The translations under genes and the position numbers were made by a program. From Aliivibrio sifiae (GTDB lineage Bacteria > Pseudomonadota > Gammaproteobacteria > Enterobacterales > Vibrionaceae): a stretch of 64,000 nt of DNA. The notes below the pieces were generated by a model that was given only the letters and a program-made list of their open reading frames with translations, had not been told where the DNA came from and searched no databases. The stretch lies in NCBI RefSeq assembly GCF_002954715.1, contig NZ_MSCP01000001.1, positions 1,832,344 to 1,896,343 on the forward strand. The letters run 5' to 3'. This document shows positions 61,348 through 64,000 of the stretch, one piece after another; position 1 is the first letter of the stretch; the number at the start of each line of letters is the position of its first letter.

Positions 61348-61817
61348 TAGGATTCGATTTGAGACAGAACATTAATCATTTCGAGTGCGCTTAGTGCAGC
61401 CTCTGCCCCTTTATTACCAGCCTTGGTACCGGCGCGCTCGATTGCTTGATCGATAGTATCAACAGTCAAAACACCAAATGCCACTGGAATACTATACTCC
61501 AGAGATACTTGTGCTAGACCCTTATTGCATTCACTACATACGTATTCAAAGTGTGGTGTACCACCACGGATAACAGAACCCAATGAAACAATCGCATCAT
61601 ATTTTGCTGTTTTAGCTACTCGTTGAGCAACTAATGGTAATTCTACGGCGCCAGGGCAGCGAACAACAGTGATGTTTTCTTCAGATACTTGACCAAAACG
61701 CTTTAGAGTATCGATAGCGCCTGAAAGTAGACTTTCATTAATAAAGCTATTAAAGCGAGAAATGACAATTGCAATTTTCGCATTAGGAGCAGCAACGCCG
61801 CCTTCAATTACGTTCAT
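61347..61817 (-). CDS. ribH: 6,7-dimethyl-8-ribityllumazine synthase
   Basis: A 156-residue icosahedral lumazine synthase. It has the substrate-binding [29 protein letters not shown], and the catalytic His. I chose the ATG at 61817 (MNVIEGGV), after AGGAAGG. An ATG at 61868 would add 17 unconserved residues. Confidence 0.97.
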   Translation of the reverse strand: MNVIEGGVAAPNAKIAIVISRFNSFINESLLSGAIDTLKRFGQVSEENITVVRCPGAVELPLVAQRVAKTAKYDAIVSLGSVIRGGTPHFEYVCSECNKGLAQVSLEYSIPVAFGVLTVDTIDQAIERAGTKAGNKGAEAALSALEMINVLSQIES

Positions 61818-61930
61818 AAGCCTTCCTGTATCTATATTATTCCAATTAAACTGGGTAACTATTTTCAACTACATATCATAGTGAGAATCGGCGAATTCTA
61901 TCACAGCTTTGTGACAAATATCTAATTATT

Positions 61931-61957
61931 TGGGCTCTATTTACACAATAGAGCCCA
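61931..61957 (-). terminator. Hairpin between ribBA and ribH
   Basis: Perfect 10-bp stem TGGGCTCTAT / ATAGAGCCCA with a 7-base loop. Minus-strand sequence after it is AATAATTAG, not a clean T-run. It starts nine bases after the ribBA stop and could be a partial terminator or processing site. Confidence 0.55.
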
Positions 61958-61966
61958 TGAAGACGC

Positions 61967-63076
61967 TTATTTTGAAACGTATTCAACAACATTAAGGCCA
62001 AAGCCTGATAATGAATGGTATCGCTTTGAAGAAGATGACAGTAAGCGCATATCAGAGATCCCCATATCAGCTAAGATTTGAGAACCCACTCCAACACGGC
62101 GAGACGTACCTTGCTTTTTAGCCATTGTTGGTGCTTCACCGTTATCTTGACGCTCTAATACTTTGATTTTATGAACAATGCTATCTGTTGATTCTTCATT
62201 GCCTAAAATTACAAGTACACCGCCTTCTGCCGCAATACGCTGCATTGCCGTTGGCAAAGTCCAGCTACGCTCAGCACAACGATCCGAATGAAGAATATCA
62301 GTAAATGTATCTTGAAGATGCACACGAACTAATGGCGCAGTACCTGATGTATTTTCTTTCTTCATTGCATAATGAAGTTGATTATCAATCGTGTCACGGT
62401 AAGTCACTAAATCAAAATCACCAAATTCTGTCGGTAATTTACACTCAGCAACACGTTCAATCGTCGTTTCGTTGTTATTACGATATTCAATTAAGTCAGC
62501 AATAGTCCCCAATTTCACATCGTGTTTTTCTGCAAAGAGTTCTAAATCAGGGCGACGAGCCATTGTGCCGTCATCATTTAATATCTCAACAATCACACCT
62601 GCTGGTTCAAAGCCCGCTAAACGAGCTAGGTCACAACCTGCTTCTGTATGTCCAGCACGCGTTAATACACCGCCTTCTTGTGCTGCAAGAGGGAATATAT
62701 GACCTGGTTGAACTAAATCAGCTGCTACTGCATTTTTTGCAACTGCAGCTTCCACTGTACGAGAACGATCCGCCGCTGAAATGCCCGTAGTTACGCCTTC
62801 AGCCGCTTCAATTGAAACGGTAAAATTCGTTGTAAACTGTGCATTATTATCTTGTACCATTGGTGGCAAGCCTAATTTTTCACAACGTTCTTTTGTCATC
62901 GTTAGACAAATCAAACCACGACCGTGCGTTGCCATAAAGTTAATCGCTTCTGGTGTGATTTTTTCTGCTGCAATGATTAAATCGCCTTCGTTCTCACGAT
63001 CTTCATCATCCATCAGGATAACCATCTTACCTAAGCGAATATCTTCAATAATGTCTTTTGCTGAGCTAATTGCCAT
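61967..63076 (-). CDS. ribBA: RibBA-type DHBP synthase with a degenerate GTP cyclohydrolase II domain
   Basis: A 369-residue protein. The N-terminal half (about 1-200) is a full 3,4-dihydroxy-2-butanone-4-phosphate synthase: [20 protein letters not shown] and [16 protein letters not shown]. The C-terminal half has the GTP cyclohydrolase II fold, but the zinc-binding segment (normally GDxFGSxRCDC) reads [16 protein letters not shown], so most zinc ligands are gone. This half is probably inactive as a cyclohydrolase. Such variants (called ribBX) are known in Proteobacteria, and a separate active RibA would be expected elsewhere. Confidence 0.92.
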   Translation of the reverse strand: MAISSAKDIIEDIRLGKMVILMDDEDRENEGDLIIAAEKITPEAINFMATHGRGLICLTMTKERCEKLGLPPMVQDNNAQFTTNFTVSIEAAEGVTTGISAADRSRTVEAAVAKNAVAADLVQPGHIFPLAAQEGGVLTRAGHTEAGCDLARLAGFEPAGVIVEILNDDGTMARRPDLELFAEKHDVKLGTIADLIEYRNNNETTIERVAECKLPTEFGDFDLVTYRDTIDNQLHYAMKKENTSGTAPLVRVHLQDTFTDILHSDRCAERSWTLPTAMQRIAAEGGVLVILGNEESTDSIVHKIKVLERQDNGEAPTMAKKQGTSRRVGVGSQILADMGISDMRLLSSSSKRYHSLSGFGLNVVEYVSK

Positions 63077-63112
63077 GTGAAATACCTTTAATATATTAGT
63101 TAGGTTAAGTGG

Positions 63113-63769
63113 TTAATTTAAGAAACCAGATTTTGCCAAAAGATCCATCGTAACAGAAGACTCAGGTTGCTCTTCTTTCTGTCCGATCACAAGTCTTTCT
63201 AAATATCGGGCAATGACATCCACCTCTAGGTTCACTTTTTGACCTACAGAGAAATGATCCATTGTTGTTTCAGCTGCCGTATGAGGTACAATCGTCAGCT
63301 TAAATGCATTTTTACGTAAATCATTGACGGTTAAGCTAATGCCATCAACGGTTATTGATCCTTTTTCTACTACATATTTTGCTAAATTTGGGGGTAATTG
63401 AATCCAAAATTCAACCGCTCTCCCCGTTTGATGGCGCTCGATAATTTCACCAACAGCATCAACATGACCAGATACTATATGTCCACCAAAACGTGTCGTT
63501 GGCAACATCGCTTTTTCAAGGTTCACTTTATCACCCGCTTTGTAATCAACAAAACCAGTACGTTTAAGTGTTTCTAGTGATAAATCGGCAGTGTAAGTCT
63601 GTGAAGTCATAGCAACAACCGTTAAGCATACGCCGTTGGTTGCAATGCTATCACCAAGCTTTACATCACCCATGTCTAATTTACCAACATTAACCGTTAC
63701 ACTAATATCCTCACCTTTTGGCGTGATCGCTTGAAGTGTACCGATTGATTCAATAATTCCTGTAAACAT
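63113..63769 (-). CDS. ribE: Riboflavin synthase (alpha chain)
   Basis: A 218-residue enzyme that dismutates two lumazine molecules to riboflavin. It has two lumazine-binding repeats starting MFTGIIESIG and ending the second at about residue 200, with GGHIVSGHVD in the second repeat. It begins three bases after the ribD stop. Confidence 0.97.
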   Translation of the reverse strand: MFTGIIESIGTLQAITPKGEDISVTVNVGKLDMGDVKLGDSIATNGVCLTVVAMTSQTYTADLSLETLKRTGFVDYKAGDKVNLEKAMLPTTRFGGHIVSGHVDAVGEIIERHQTGRAVEFWIQLPPNLAKYVVEKGSITVDGISLTVNDLRKNAFKLTIVPHTAAETTMDHFSVGQKVNLEVDVIARYLERLVIGQKEEQPESSVTMDLLAKSGFLN

Positions 63770-63772
63770 ACG

Positions 63773-64000
63773 TTACCTTGCTATTTTTGCTGTAATTCGA
63801 ATGTCCTTACCGACCATTCGAACATCTGTAATGTCTAGTTCAATAGCCTCAGACATTGCGGTTAATCCGACAATGTTTAATAAACTACGTCCATCAGCGC
63901 CCATTAATTTAGGCGCTAAATAAATGATTAATTCATCGACTAAATTGGCTTCTATCATACTCGCAGCTAAAGTCGCACCAGCCTCCACCCAAATATGATT
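63773..64000 (-). CDS. ribD: RibD, C-terminal end (truncated by the window edge)
   Basis: The last 75 or so codons of the bifunctional deaminase/reductase RibD. The visible part (IWVEAGATLAASMIEANLVDE to the stop at 63773) is the end of the reductase domain. It continues beyond base 64000. Order ribD-ribE-ribBA-ribH-nusB is the common gamma-proteobacterial riboflavin cluster. Confidence 0.95.
   Translation of the reverse strand, partial: NHIWVEAGATLAASMIEANLVDELIIYLAPKLMGADGRSLLNIVGLTAMSEAIELDITDVRMVGKDIRITAKIAR

Noticed and set aside
63773-64000. FMN riboswitch for the riboflavin cluster.
   Set aside because: The start of ribD is outside the window, and no such element was seen upstream of ribBA, ribH or ribE.
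1-64000. CRISPR arrays, insertion sequences, prophage genes or a novel defence island.
   Set aside because: No regular spacer-repeat arrays, transposase or integrase genes, or phage structural genes were found. Nearly all genes are recognisable core genes.

Overview
The window is a gene-dense, AT-rich stretch of a gammaproteobacterial chromosome. Several features point to the Vibrionaceae: a complete Na+-translocating NADH dehydrogenase operon (nqrABCDEF) with apbE and nqrM behind it, the Na+-driven flagellar stator pair pomA/pomB, an OmpK-type outer-membrane channel, a periplasmic BsrV-type racemase, and the AI-2 receptor/kinase pair luxP-luxQ. The low GC content and the protein sequences fit Aliivibrio (A. 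fischeri or a close relative) best. This is a judgement from memory of family sequences; no database search was run.

Layout. 1-450: Gln-Leu-Gln tRNA array with a 123-bp direct duplication. 698-11043: ubiF (-), then miaB, ybeZ, ybeY, corC and lnt, the convergent zinc-ribbon gene ybeL, and leuS. 11238-21193: lptE-holA-rsfS-rlmH-mrdA-rodA-rlpA, dacA, ybeD, lipB, lipA (envelope assembly, cell shape, ribosome maturation, lipoate). 21274-29272: proB-proA, frsA, and a purine permease-gpt unit with a PurR box, then an 826-bp intergenic region holding a probable unannotated small transcript, then pepD. 29342-39273 (all -): racemase, LexA-controlled dinB, nqrM, apbE, nqrFEDCBA. 39667-46486: bolA, rlmG, yajG, ppiA, ampG, ompK (CRP site), panE, yajL. 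46544-48478: a DMT transporter gene broken at a nine-G tract, divergent from a LysR regulator. 48539-51842: thiI, pomB, pomA. 52120-55155: xseB-ispA-dxs. 55223-55932: two small genes. 55940-64000 (all -): luxQ, luxP, pgpA, thiL, nusB, ribH, ribBA, ribE and the 3' end of ribD.

How the parts work together. The nqr block carries six structural subunits plus the flavin transferase (ApbE) that attaches FMN to NqrB and NqrC and the small cysteine protein NqrM needed for maturation. The sodium gradient it makes is the one used by PomAB. The rib genes at the right edge supply the flavins. The permease and Gpt form a purine uptake and salvage unit. LuxP/LuxQ are translationally close-coupled behind thiL-pgpA.

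Most of the window is conserved core genome. The points most worth a second look are the candidate small RNA or leader-peptide transcript at about 27217-27526 (minus strand), the G9 tract that breaks the DMT transporter, the missing nadD and crl genes at their usual places, the short LuxQ, and the degenerate GTP cyclohydrolase II half of RibBA. No CRISPR array, insertion sequence, prophage or complete new defence system was seen.
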